A DNA stretch of 17,822 bases, from assembly GCA_964543235.1 (NCBI GenBank), contig CAZIXE010000075.1, positions 1-17,822 on the forward strand, given 5' to 3'. Position 1 is the first letter of the stretch. Each line of letters begins with the position of its first letter. Below, in pieces: positions 1-9,813 of the stretch. Both the position numbers and the translations under genes were made by a program. This stretch comes from JANMMJ01 sp964543235. GTDB lineage: Bacteria; Pseudomonadota; Alphaproteobacteria; Rhizobiales; Aestuariivirgaceae. Under the pieces are notes generated by a model. The model did not search any database. It was not told the origin of the DNA and saw only the letters and a list, made by a program, of their open reading frames with translations.

Positions 1-260
1 ACCTTGGCGCCCTTGGTCACCATGTTCTCGATCTGGGCGAGCTGGTTCGGAATGTCGTCCTCGCCATATTGCAGGTCGGTCGCGTAGCCCAGCGCGGTGA
101 ATTCCTTCACCATCGACTCGCCGTCGGAAATCCAGCGCGTCGAGGACTTGGTCGGCATGGAAATGCCGATCAGTCCCTTGTCCTCGGCGTGGGCGGCGCT
201 GGTGGCGAGCAGGGCGGCGAGGCCTGCAGTCGCGGCAATGAAATATCTGCGATTGATCAC
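1..260 (-). CDS. chvE: ChvE-type periplasmic sugar-binding protein (5' part only)
   Basis: This is the N-terminal 86 codons of an ABC-transporter substrate-binding protein that runs off the left edge. The GTG start at 260 is preceded by GGGAG seven bases upstream. Residues 1-25 form a Sec signal peptide (basic INRRYF, hydrophobic core, ATSAAHA cleavage site), so the mature protein is periplasmic. The mature start (GLIGISMPTKSSTRWISDG, then a YGEDDIPNQLAQIENMV stretch) matches ChvE, the galactose/multiple-sugar binding protein of Agrobacterium and relatives, which feeds the GguAB permease and in agrobacteria also presents sugars to VirA. Those partner genes would lie beyond the edge. The neighbouring divergent GntR/FCD gene is a plausible local regulator; agrobacterial chvE is instead under a LysR protein (GbpR). 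The family is recognised with good confidence, but sugar specificity cannot be read from this fragment. Confidence 0.85.
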   Translation of the reverse strand, partial: MINRRYFIAATAGLAALLATSAAHAEDKGLIGISMPTKSSTRWISDGESMVKEFTALGYATDLQYGEDDIPNQLAQIENMVTKGAK

Positions 261-326
261 GTGGTTTCTCCCTTTGTGCGGCAGGACGAGTTCGCTATGG
301 TTCTGCCCGCAAGGGGATTAGTTAGA

Positions 327-344
327 CCAGCAAAGAAATGCTGG
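327..344. repeat. inverted repeat in the chvE/gntR divergent interval
   Basis: CCAGCA and TGCTGG form a perfect 6-bp inverted repeat separated by six bases (AAGAAA). It lies between the two divergent starts, about 65 bp from the chvE start and 58 bp from the gntR start. No T-run follows on either strand, so an operator half-site pair is more likely than a terminator. This is inference from position only. Confidence 0.35.
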
Positions 345-351
345 CAATGGC

Positions 352-372
352 TTTTGTATTATAATTGCAAAA
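352..372. promoter_or_regulatory. candidate GntR-type operator with overlapping divergent -10 boxes
   Basis: This 21-bp AT-rich imperfect dyad starts TTTTG and ends CAAAA. Its core TTGTATTATAA resembles the TTGTAnTACAA type sites known for FadR-subfamily GntR repressors such as DgoR. It contains TATAAT on the plus strand (360-365) and TATAAT on the minus strand (358-363), so one bound protein could block both chvE and the regulator gene. No good -35 was seen for either direction. The dyad and both -10 hexamers are seen directly; the regulatory role is inferred. Confidence 0.45.
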
Positions 373-401
373 TTCATCGCGATTGGGGTAGTCTGGGCGG
401 C

Positions 402-1172
402 ATGAAGACGAGGCGGGGAGGACGCCGGCCCGACCGGCGGGGACGCAGGGGCGCGAGGTTGCACTCGACGCTGGCACGGCGCATCGGTGAACAGATATTG
501 AGCGGCGCCTATCCTCCGGGAGCCCTCTTACCCAACGAAGCGGAATGGTGCCAGCTCTACGGGGCCAGCCGCACCGCGGTCCGTGAGGCGATCAAGGGGC
601 TCAATGCCAAGGGCCTGCTGGTGTCGCGGCCCAAGATCGGATCCAGGGTCGAGCCCCGCGAACGCTGGAACATGCTGGACCGGGATGTACTGGCCTGGGC
701 CTTCGCGGTGGGCGACAAGCGCGAGCTCCTGATGGCGGTGCAGGAGGTGCGGCGGGTCATCGAGCCGGAAGTGGCGGCGCTCGCCGCCCGGAAACGGACG
801 CCGCAGCAGCTCGAGGTGATCCGGACGGCGCTGGCGCAGATGAGCGAGGCGGCGGAACCCGCCGCCTTCGTGGGCCCCGACCTGCAGTTTCATCTCGCGG
901 TGCTGGCGGCCGCCAACAATCCGCTGCTCGGGCCGTTCGGCGGGCTGATCGAGTCGGCGCTGCGCAATTTGTTCGATTTCACCACCCACACCCGCTACGA
1001 GCCGGAACTGGTCATCCCGCTGCACCGGAACATCCTGAAAAACATCGAAAAAGGCAATCCGGAGGCGGCGCGGCGGGCAGTCAAGGTGCTGCTCGAAGAC
1101 ACCGACAACATCCTCCAGGACCGGCCGCGCCCGGCGCGGCGGCGGGCGCGCGGCCTGCAGCCGGCGGGCTGA
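402..1172 (+). CDS. GntR-family regulator, FadR subfamily (FCD domain)
   Basis: This is a 256-aa DNA-binding regulator, probably sensing a sugar or sugar-acid. A basic tail (residues 3-19, Arg-rich) leads into a GntR winged helix at about 22-88 (STLARRIGEQILSGAYPPG, then the recognition-helix segment GASRTAVREAIKGL). The linker WNMLDRDVLAWAF is typical of the DgoR/UxuR-like branch. The C-terminal all-helical FCD ligand domain spans about 105-235; D160, H164 and H208 fall at usual metal-ligand positions of this fold, but the His often found near the last helix is not present (AVKVLLED). The ATG at 402 was chosen because the frame upstream crosses the shared promoter interval and encodes no family sequence; its Shine-Dalgarno is weak. 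Divergence from chvE suggests control of sugar uptake. The effector is unknown. Confidence 0.85.
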   Translation: MKTRRGGRRPDRRGRRGARLHSTLARRIGEQILSGAYPPGALLPNEAEWCQLYGASRTAVREAIKGLNAKGLLVSRPKIGSRVEPRERWNMLDRDVLAWAFAVGDKRELLMAVQEVRRVIEPEVAALAARKRTPQQLEVIRTALAQMSEAAEPAAFVGPDLQFHLAVLAAANNPLLGPFGGLIESALRNLFDFTTHTRYEPELVIPLHRNILKNIEKGNPEAARRAVKVLLEDTDNILQDRPRPARRRARGLQPAG

Positions 1173-1209
1173 CCCGGCCGGCCGCCGCTGCGGCGGATTT
1201 GCCGGGGCG

Positions 1210-1237
1210 CTTGCCGGTCTCGAAAGCCTTCCTATAT
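1210..1237 (+). promoter_or_regulatory. candidate clpB promoter
   Basis: CTTGCC (1210-1215) and CTATAT (1232-1237) are separated by 16 bp. This resembles the rhizobial housekeeping promoter CTTGAC-N17-CTATAT and also partly the alphaproteobacterial RpoH form, which starts with CTTG. It lies 143 bp upstream of the clpB start, in the only space between gntR and clpB. Which sigma factor uses it cannot be decided from the sequence; heat-shock control is expected from the family. Confidence 0.45.
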
Positions 1238-1379
1238 CTGCTGCGAATGTCCGTGCCGGGTCCCGGAAACCGCCGATTGCGGGGTCGTCCAGCCCGGTTG
1301 CGGATACCATCAGCCCATGACGGCGTCTGGCGCGGGTGCTCGAACGAGGCCCCGGTGACGCGCAGAGGAGGAGTAGATC

Positions 1380-3998
<2,619 letters not shown>

Positions 3999-4053
3999 GT
4001 GTCTGGCCAAACCGGCCGCTTGACGGGAATGCGTCCGGCTGGTCGGATCGGCC

Positions 4054-5070
4054 ATGGCCCTCCCCTCACGCGTGGCGCGGCGGCGGCCGTGGATCAGCGC
4101 GCTGCTGGCCGCCGCACTCGCCGCGGCGGTGGCCGGCAGCGCCTTCTACGGGCAGCGCACCTACCGCACCTTCCTGCTGCTGCAGTCGGCGCAGGCGCTC
4201 GGCGTTGCCGAGGTCAGTTCCATCCGCGGCTGGATGACGCTCGACTACCTCGCCGGGTCCTATGATCTCGACGCCTCGCGGCTCAGATCGGCACTCGGCC
4301 TGACGCCGGATGTTCCCGGGACGACGACGCTGCGCATGCTGGCCGGACAGCGCGGTGCAGCGGTGTTCGACACGGTCGGCGAAGTGCAGAAGACGGTGGC
4401 CCTGCTCATCGGGCGCGACACGGCCCCTGCCGCGCCGCAAGAGGAAACCGGCTGGTTCGACAGCCTGACCCAGGCGGTCATGGCCGGGGTGCTGGCCTAT
4501 GGCTATCCGGCGCTGCTCGTAGCGGTGTTCCTCGGTTCCCTCGGTCTTCCGGTACCGGCGGGGGCGGTGACGGCGTTTGCCGGCTCGCTCGCCGCCAGCG
4601 GCCAGGTCGCCGGGCTCATGGCCTTTGCCATCGCCATGCTGGGCTCGCTCATTGGCGATGCGGTGGCCTATGCGATTGGCCGCGCGGTGAGTCCGGCCTG
4701 GCTCATGCGCCGGGGCGGCTTCCTCGGCTATACAGAGGCCAACCGGGTGCGGGCGCTCGCCCTGTTCGAGCGCTGGGGCAGCGCCACGGTGGTCATCGGC
4801 ATGTCGGTGGTCTCGCATTTCAGCTCCGTGGTGGGCCTGCTGGCCGGCCTCAGCCACTGGTCGCTCGCCAGATACCTCGCGGCGGCCATCGCGGGGCGGC
4901 TCGTGTGGACGCTTGGCTATTTCGGGCTCGGCTATGCGGCCGGCAGCAATTTCGCCGCGGCCAGCGGCTTCCTGTTCAATCTCGGCATGACGGCTGTCTG
5001 CGGTCTCGCGGCTGCCGGGCTCATCGGCATGTGGAGCCGGCTTTACCGGATTCCCGGCGCCCGCGCGTGA
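4054..5070 (+). CDS. DedA/VTT-domain membrane protein with N-terminal extension
   Basis: A 338-aa inner-membrane protein. Residues 13-31 form a first membrane segment, followed by a soluble, presumably periplasmic segment (about 55-118) containing IRGWMTLDYLAGSYDLD and a leucine/alanine-rich helix. This looks like a small helical domain, but I cannot name it. Residues about 140-330 match the DedA (SNARE-associated/VTT) family of lipid scramblases or flippases, with GLPVPAG (164-170) at the re-entrant loop and IGDAVAYAIGR (200-210). Typical DedA proteins are ~200 aa. Two hallmarks are altered: the acidic residue after the P-x-P motif is Gly, and the RFxPxxR region reads MSVVSHF (250-256), losing both arginines. 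The substrate is therefore doubtful. It lies 55 bp after clpB, with a weak ribosome site, and is followed by a ModE-type regulator. Confidence 0.75.
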   Translation: MALPSRVARRRPWISALLAAALAAAVAGSAFYGQRTYRTFLLLQSAQALGVAEVSSIRGWMTLDYLAGSYDLDASRLRSALGLTPDVPGTTTLRMLAGQRGAAVFDTVGEVQKTVALLIGRDTAPAAPQEETGWFDSLTQAVMAGVLAYGYPALLVAVFLGSLGLPVPAGAVTAFAGSLAASGQVAGLMAFAIAMLGSLIGDAVAYAIGRAVSPAWLMRRGGFLGYTEANRVRALALFERWGSATVVIGMSVVSHFSSVVGLLAGLSHWSLARYLAAAIAGRLVWTLGYFGLGYAAGSNFAAASGFLFNLGMTAVCGLAAAGLIGMWSRLYRIPGARA

Positions 5071-5108
5071 ACCCGGCGGCGCCCATACCCAATTCCGGAG
5101 AATGGCTG

Positions 5109-5137
5109 TTTGTACCCAATTCACCGCGCGCTGTCAA
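5109..5137 (-). promoter_or_regulatory. leftward consensus-like sigma-70 promoter
   Basis: Read on the minus strand, TTGACA (5132-5137) is followed after exactly 17 bp by TACAAA (5109-5114), a near-consensus promoter. It points left into the 3' end of the DedA gene, where no minus-strand gene is credible, so any transcript would be antisense. It adjoins the palindrome at 5146-5160, which would sit just upstream of its -35. A weaker rightward pair (TTCACC 5120-5125, TATTTT 5142-5147, 16-bp spacer) could serve the ModE-type gene. Confidence 0.35.
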
Positions 5138-5145
5138 GCGCTATT

Positions 5146-5160
5146 TTCCTAGTCTAGGAA
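5146..5160. promoter_or_regulatory. perfect dyad, candidate operator of the ModE-type gene
   Basis: TTCCTAG-T-CTAGGAA is a perfect inverted repeat with 7-bp arms and one central base, 49 bp before the start of the winged-helix gene. It contains no T-tract and is too short-looped for a terminator hairpin. It does not resemble the E. coli ModE site with its TATATA core. Autoregulation by the downstream gene product is the simplest reading. Confidence 0.5.
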
Positions 5161-5209
5161 CCAGCTATCCGGCTTCGCAGACCCGGGGCTTCGTGGCAGT
5201 GTCGGAAGC

Positions 5210-5551
5210 ATGAGCCAGTATCCGCGCGTGAGCTTCCGCATCGAATTCGGCCCCGGCCGGCGGCTCGGGCCGGGCAAGGTGCGGCTCCTCGAGCTCATTG
5301 CCGAAACCGGCTCGATCGCCGCAGCGGCGCGGGCAATGGGCATGTCCTACCGGCGGGCCTGGTTGCTGATCGAGGCGGCCAACGGGCTGGCCGGCGGACC
5401 CGCAGTTGAAACGGCGGCAGGCGGCAGCGGCGGCGGCGGGGCGCGGCTGACACCGCTCGGACGGGAGCTGGTGGCGCGCTACCGCGGCATCGAGGCGGAA
5501 ACCGAAAGGCTGGTCGGCGAACGGCTGCGGGGCCTGGGTGCGGCGGGCTGA
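5210..5551 (+). CDS. ModE-type winged-helix regulator (N-terminal domain only)
   Basis: A 113-aa regulator. Residues 7-60 carry the ModE/LysR-type winged helix with the family signature RLGPGKVRLLELI, GSIAAAARAMGMSYRRAW and LLIEAANGL. After it come GGSGGGGARLTPLG (71-84, the wing) and a C-terminal helix likely used to dimerise. E. coli ModE is 262 aa with two TOBE/MOP molybdate-binding domains; these are absent here, as in the many stand-alone ModE-N proteins of alphaproteobacteria. The link to molybdate is therefore not shown by the sequence, and no mod or molybdoenzyme gene lies nearby. The ATG at 5210 has a weak GGAAG upstream. Its stop lies 15 bp from the convergent stop of the M23 gene. 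Confidence 0.8.
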   Translation: MSQYPRVSFRIEFGPGRRLGPGKVRLLELIAETGSIAAAARAMGMSYRRAWLLIEAANGLAGGPAVETAAGGSGGGGARLTPLGRELVARYRGIEAETERLVGERLRGLGAAG

Positions 5552-5566
5552 GGGCCGGTTTGGGCC

Positions 5567-7252
5567 TTACGGCTCGATCTGGGCCACCTGGGTGGCAGAC
5601 GGCGCGTTCTGCATCAGCGCGGCAATCTTCATCTTGTGCTGCTTGAACTTCGCCAGTTCCTTCTTCGCGAGCTGCTTGCCGACGGCGGCATTGAGGCGGC
5701 TCGGATTCACCGGCCGGTCGTTGACCCGCACTTCATAATGCAGATGCGGGCCGGTCGAGCGGCCGGTCGAGCCGACATAGCCGATGATCTGGCCCTGGTT
5801 GACCTTGGCGCCGCGGCGGATGCCAGCCGCGAGCTTGCTCATATGGGCATAGAGCGTTTCGTACTTCTTGTTGTGCTTGATCTCGACCACGATGCCATAG
5901 GCGCCGTTGCGGCCGGCGAGTTCGACGGTGCCCGAGCCCGCGGCGCGGATCGGGGTGCCATAGGGGACGCCGAAGTCGACGCCGGTGTGCATCTTGGAAT
6001 AGCCCAGCAGCGGATGGCGGCGCATGCCGAAGCCGGAGGTGAGCCTCGCACCCGAGACCGGCGTCTTGAGCAGCGACTTGGTGGCCGACTTGCCGTCCTC
6101 GTCGAAATAGTCGGTCTGGCCGTCGGCGGTGGTGTAGCGGTAATAGGTCTTGGTCTTGCCGCCGAGGGTCAGCTGCGCATAGTGTAGAACCTTGCGCTTG
6201 GTCGAGGAACCGGTCAGCGGATTGCCGTAGAAGACCTCGAAGCTGTCGGACGCCTTGACCTGGCGCTGGAAGTCGACGTCATAGGCAAAGACGCGGGTCA
6301 GTTCCGAGATGATGTAGTCGGGGATCCTCTGGTCCTTGGCGGTAGCGTAAAGGCTCGAGCCGACGCGGGCCTTGGTGCGGAACTGGGTGACATTGGCATA
6401 TTTCGAAAGCCCTTTGGCTTCCGCGCCATCCAGCATGGCAACGAAGCGGCCATCCTCATCGGCCTCGATGACGATTTCCTCGTTGGGTCCCGGCTTGAAG
6501 GCGAGGCGCACGGGGAAGGTCACGTAGCGGCCGTAGAAGTCCTGCTGCTGATCGAGAGTCAGGTCGAAACTCATGCCGGCCTTGAGCATGCGCGCGGGGA
6601 AGACGGGGTCGAGCGCCTTGCCCAGGGCCTCGGCGGCAGCCCTGGTCACGCCGCGGTCGGTCAGCTCGTCGATCAGGGTCCGCCCCTCGGCCAGCACGAT
6701 GGTTTCATCGACCGGTTCCGGCGGCGGCGTCTTGGTGATGGTGGTGATGTTCTCTTCGGAGGCCGAAGCTTCGATCTCGGCGTCGAGAATGACAGTCTTG
6801 CTGTCGGTATAGGGTAGGTCTTCGGTGGTGATCGAGGGATAGGCGAAGTCGTCGTCGAGATCGCGTTCGGGAACCACCAGCGCCACTTCCACTTTGGGCT
6901 GGTAGGCGACCGACATCTCTTTGAGCGGTTTCAGATTGACGGCGTCGATCATGCTGCCGCCCATGCTCGACTTGAGGGTGCGGGCGGAACCCTGCTCGTA
7001 GGGAGCGATCGAGGCGAAGGCGCCATTGGGGACGGCATTCTGGCCGAACAGGCCGAGAAGGGCGGCGCCGACCGCGAGAGATCCGGCGACGCCCGCAATA
7101 CAGGTCGTCAGCATCCAGCGGGACGTCGGCACATCATCGATTTCGAACGGATCGCCGCTCTCAGGAATCCGGGATTTCAACGTAGGACGCGGCGGCGGCC
7201 GGCGGGATGCTACCCAGTGACGGCCAGCACTTTGCGAGACGCGGTCGTTCAA
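5567..7252 (-). CDS. M23 (LytM) family peptidoglycan hydrolase, membrane-anchored
   Basis: A 561-aa protein that should cut peptide crosslinks of peptidoglycan in the periplasm. A short cytoplasmic N-terminus is followed by one membrane anchor (about 47-70), a long low-complexity acidic stretch, a middle MepM/NlpD-like domain (about 180-400, including a DLTLDQQQDFYG segment) and the C-terminal LytM domain. The zinc and catalytic set is complete: H422 and D426 (HTGVDFG), H470 (YAHM), and H503/H505 (HLHYE). It is thus a likely active endopeptidase rather than a degenerate EnvC/NlpD activator. The start appears to be TTG at 7252, with GAGGGG nine bases upstream; the first in-frame ATG is M47 at the edge of the membrane segment, which would delete the cytoplasmic tail. 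It is transcribed alone, 342 bp downstream of RTX protein 1. Confidence 0.9.
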   Translation of the reverse strand: MNDRVSQSAGRHWVASRRPPPRPTLKSRIPESGDPFEIDDVPTSRWMLTTCIAGVAGSLAVGAALLGLFGQNAVPNGAFASIAPYEQGSARTLKSSMGGSMIDAVNLKPLKEMSVAYQPKVEVALVVPERDLDDDFAYPSITTEDLPYTDSKTVILDAEIEASASEENITTITKTPPPEPVDETIVLAEGRTLIDELTDRGVTRAAAEALGKALDPVFPARMLKAGMSFDLTLDQQQDFYGRYVTFPVRLAFKPGPNEEIVIEADEDGRFVAMLDGAEAKGLSKYANVTQFRTKARVGSSLYATAKDQRIPDYIISELTRVFAYDVDFQRQVKASDSFEVFYGNPLTGSSTKRKVLHYAQLTLGGKTKTYYRYTTADGQTDYFDEDGKSATKSLLKTPVSGARLTSGFGMRRHPLLGYSKMHTGVDFGVPYGTPIRAAGSGTVELAGRNGAYGIVVEIKHNKKYETLYAHMSKLAAGIRRGAKVNQGQIIGYVGSTGRSTGPHLHYEVRVNDRPVNPSRLNAAVGKQLAKKELAKFKQHKMKIAALMQNAPSATQVAQIEP

Positions 7253-7277
7253 AAGACTTATCCCCTCACTCGATCCC

Positions 7278-7306
7278 TAACCGAAGCGCCGCACCTTTCC
7301 GGTCAA
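7278..7306 (-). promoter_or_regulatory. candidate promoter of the M23 gene
   Basis: On the minus strand CTTGACC supplies a TTGACC -35 (7301-7306), followed after 17 bp by CGGTTA (7278-7283), a poor -10. The implied transcript would start near 7271, leaving a short leader that still contains the GAGGGG ribosome site (7262-7267) and the TTG start at 7252. The -35 is good and the -10 weak. Confidence 0.3.
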
Positions 7307-7574
7307 GTCCCCCGTGAAGGCGCTTTGCAGAACAGCCGTCCCACCAGCAAATCCCTGCAACAGAGCGTGTTAACGCTTCTGCTGAGCGGAATTTGCCGAC
7401 TCAGGCCCGTCCAGTCAACCCATATTCGCAGCCGCAGCGTGACCCGCGGCGATGCACAGCGTCAGGCGGCATCGCCTCAAGGCTATGGCACGAATGCCAC
7501 GCGGCATGAGAATTTCACAATCGCATCAGTTCGTTTCCGAACCGTTAACCATGGCGTTCTGGGGATAGCGGCGG

Positions 7575-7589
7575 ACGCCGGGGCGGCGT
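7575..7589 (-). terminator. possible terminator of RTX 1
   Basis: ACGCCG-(3-nt loop)-CGGCGT forms a perfect 6-bp GC-rich stem beginning 6 bases after the RTX 1 stop codon on the minus strand. No U-run follows, so intrinsic termination would be weak; it may instead act as a 3' end stabiliser. Confidence 0.35.
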
Positions 7590-7594
7590 TCAGA

Positions 7595-9619
7595 CTAAAG
7601 GATGAAGTCCGATTCGCTCAGCGCCGCGGGCAGGATGCCGGTCAGGACAATGCGCATCTCGGCGCCAGCGGTGCCAACCGTGTTCACCAGCACCAGCGTG
7701 TCGCTGCCGGATTTCACCACGCGAATCTGGCCCTCGCCAGTGAAAGCAGCGCTGCCGATGAAGGAGAAAGCCTGGTCGCCCGCAACAGCGGCGATGGCAT
7801 CGATCGACGCGAGGTCGATCTTGTCCTTGCCGGCCTCGAAACCGGCAATGACATCGGAAGACGCCGGCTTCGATTCGGTCACCGCGTTGAAGTCGAAGGT
7901 GTCGGCACCGGCATCGCCGTTCAGCGTGTCCTGGCCTGCCCCGCCAACCAGCGTATCCTTGCCGCTGCCGCCGCGCAGAAGGTCGTTGCCGCCATTGCCT
8001 GCAAGCGTATCGTTGCCGGCATTGCCGTAGAGCACATCGTTGCCGCCGAGGCCACTGATCGAATCGTTGCCGCCGAGGCCGCGGATGGTGTCCTGCTCGC
8101 TGTGGCCGATGAGCAGGCTCGAAGCCGGACCGTTCGGATCGCTGAAACTGTATGCGACATCGGTGACGACGATCTGGATCGGCTTGGTGGTGACGAGCGT
8201 GCCGTCGCTTGCAGAGATGGTAATTTTGTAAATGTTGTCGCCATCGGCATCCCCAGGCTTCTCGAAATCGGGGGGTGCCTTGAAGGCGATGACGCCGGTT
8301 GCGGGATCGATGGTGAAGAGCGCCGCATCGTCGCCGGCGATCGAGAAGGTTACGCTGTCGCCGTCGACATCGATGGCATCGGCGTCGACGACGCTGCCGG
8401 TGCCGTTCTCCGCAAACTTCACGGAATTGGGCGCGTCAATGACGGGGGCATCATTGCTGCCCGTGATGGTGATGACAATGTCCTTGGCGGTATTGTCGAA
8501 GGACACGACGCGGATCGTGTCGGTCAGGGTCTGACCCTCGCCCAGGGCCTGGATGGCGGCCAGCGTATTGTCAAGCTGATAGGTCCAGGTGCCGTCGGCG
8601 TTGATGGTGAAGATGCCATAGGCGGGACCGATGAAGGGCGTGGTCTTGAAACTGTTCTGGCCGGGGTCGGGATCGCTGATGGTGAGCTGGCCGGCGGCAT
8701 TGCCGCTCTCGTCCTCCTTGGCGCTACCGGCGGTGTCGCCACCGATGGTGGCGCGCTGGTTGTTCAGCGAGCCGGCGCTCACCGTCACGCCGTTGAACTC
8801 GAAATACTCGACATTGCGGATGGTGTCGGCGCCGGTGATGCCGAGAAGGTCGATGACCACATAGGGATTGGCGCCGCCGCCGGATATCGAATAGCGCGAG
8901 AGATCGCCGCCATAGCGCACGAGATCGGCGCTGCCATCGCCGCCATTGATGGAATCGTCGCCCTGACCGCCGATGATGGTGTCATTGCCCTGGCGGCCGG
9001 AGATCGTGTCATTGCCGGCACCGCCATTGATGAAATCGCCCGCAGTCGAGCCGACAATCGAGTTCGATGCACCGACGGTGTCGATGATGCGGACTTCCTC
9101 GAAACCGGTGATCGAGACCGGATTTCCGGGCGAAGTCTGTGAGAGGTTGACGAAGCTCTGGGTGGGATGCAGCAGTACGGTGAGGCGGTCAAAGCCGGTG
9201 CCGCCGATATAGTTGCTGAAGGTCTGGATGTTGACCAGCGTGACGTCGCCGCCCGCATCTCCGGTCATCAGGTTGCCGACATGCTCGATCCAGGCTTCGG
9301 AAAAATCGACGATGCCGGTGGCCAGGATGGTGTCGATGCCGGTCGAGCCGTGGACATAGTCGCCGGCCTCGGTATCGCCGGTATTGAAGACGAAGAGATC
9401 GGGTCCGGCGCCGCCAAAGGCATGATCGGCGCCGGGACTGCCATAGATGGTGTCGCCGCCCGCGCCGGCGACGATGAAATCATCGCCGGCAGAGCCCACG
9501 AAAACATCGCCGATCGTGTCCTGCAATTCGGCCAGCGTGCCGCCGGTGTATCCCGTCAGCGTCCCGCTCGATGCATCTGCAATATTCGGACCCGATGGGG
9601 ACGCGACGAAGGTCGCCAT
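7595..9619 (-). CDS. RTX-type calcium-binding secreted protein 1 (VCBS and cadherin-like)
   Basis: A 674-aa acidic, cysteine-free protein with no N-terminal signal peptide, the usual layout of a type I-secreted RTX adhesin or matrix protein. Order: module N (19-51, LTGYTGGTLAELQD), RTX nonapeptides (about 42-75), a conserved middle (76-196), RTX repeats (198-232), a short beta segment ending VEYFEFNGVTV, a VCBS domain (290-391, closing ITGSNDAP), a cadherin-like domain (392-487), and seven or so GGxGxDxLx repeats (512-573). Last is a serralysin-type C-terminus (573-674) ending DFIL, which should hold the secretion signal. ATG at 9619 is preferred over TTG three bases upstream because AGGGA lies seven bases before it. 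No catalytic domain is visible. It is the closest paralogue of the second half of RTX 2, whose gene ends 194 bp upstream. Confidence 0.93.
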   Translation of the reverse strand: MATFVASPSGPNIADASSGTLTGYTGGTLAELQDTIGDVFVGSAGDDFIVAGAGGDTIYGSPGADHAFGGAGPDLFVFNTGDTEAGDYVHGSTGIDTILATGIVDFSEAWIEHVGNLMTGDAGGDVTLVNIQTFSNYIGGTGFDRLTVLLHPTQSFVNLSQTSPGNPVSITGFEEVRIIDTVGASNSIVGSTAGDFINGGAGNDTISGRQGNDTIIGGQGDDSINGGDGSADLVRYGGDLSRYSISGGGANPYVVIDLLGITGADTIRNVEYFEFNGVTVSAGSLNNQRATIGGDTAGSAKEDESGNAAGQLTISDPDPGQNSFKTTPFIGPAYGIFTINADGTWTYQLDNTLAAIQALGEGQTLTDTIRVVSFDNTAKDIVITITGSNDAPVIDAPNSVKFAENGTGSVVDADAIDVDGDSVTFSIAGDDAALFTIDPATGVIAFKAPPDFEKPGDADGDNIYKITISASDGTLVTTKPIQIVVTDVAYSFSDPNGPASSLLIGHSEQDTIRGLGGNDSISGLGGNDVLYGNAGNDTLAGNGGNDLLRGGSGKDTLVGGAGQDTLNGDAGADTFDFNAVTESKPASSDVIAGFEAGKDKIDLASIDAIAAVAGDQAFSFIGSAAFTGEGQIRVVKSGSDTLVLVNTVGTAGAEMRIVLTGILPAALSESDFIL
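9467..9565 (-). repeat. N-module copy in RTX 1
   Basis: Codons 19-51 of RTX 1. Shared pattern with the two RTX 2 copies: LTG(F/Y)TGGT(L/I)A, then LQD, then D-x-F-x-G-x-x-G(D/N)D. The relation is clear at protein level and visible in the DNA around the GGT-rich core. Confidence 0.8.
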
Positions 9620-9813
9620 CAATTAATCCCTGTACTGATTGAATCCGGCCAGCCTGATTCCCTGTCTAACCGATGCCGGCGCAGGCTTCAAGACAAGTCG
9701 GCAAGCGGCCGGGATTCTTCGACAATCGGGCGGCGGGACGGGGAGGGGCGTGCAGAGCGCAGCGACGGTGCCGCCCGGCGCGGCCCAGAATGTGCGCTCA
9801 TTCAGAAACCGTG

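Larger units (their letters stand above)
7253..7594. other. 342-bp intergenic region between RTX 1 and the M23 gene
   Basis: No credible gene was seen. It holds, on the minus strand, a candidate terminator for RTX 1 (7575-7589) and a candidate promoter for the M23 gene (7278-7306). It also has a small stem-loop TGGCA-CGAA-TGCCA at 7486-7499, two TTAAC motifs (near 7370 and 7543) that are not at CtrA spacing, and a GACTC site near 7400. None of these motifs is strong enough to assign a function. Confidence 0.5.

Noticed and set aside
7366..7550. CtrA-like TTAAC motifs in the intergenic region
   Set aside because: They are about 170 bp apart rather than paired as TTAA-N7-TTAA, so the full site is absent.
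7217..9142. A 641-codon plus-strand frame, and similar long plus-strand frames at 9673-11082 and 15665-17107
   Set aside because: They are antisense to RTX genes. The repeated Gly/Asp codons of RTX repeats give Ala/Val/Ile/Gly-rich open frames on the other strand; the pseudo-repeats (VAAIA, RIVA) mirror the RTX repeats.
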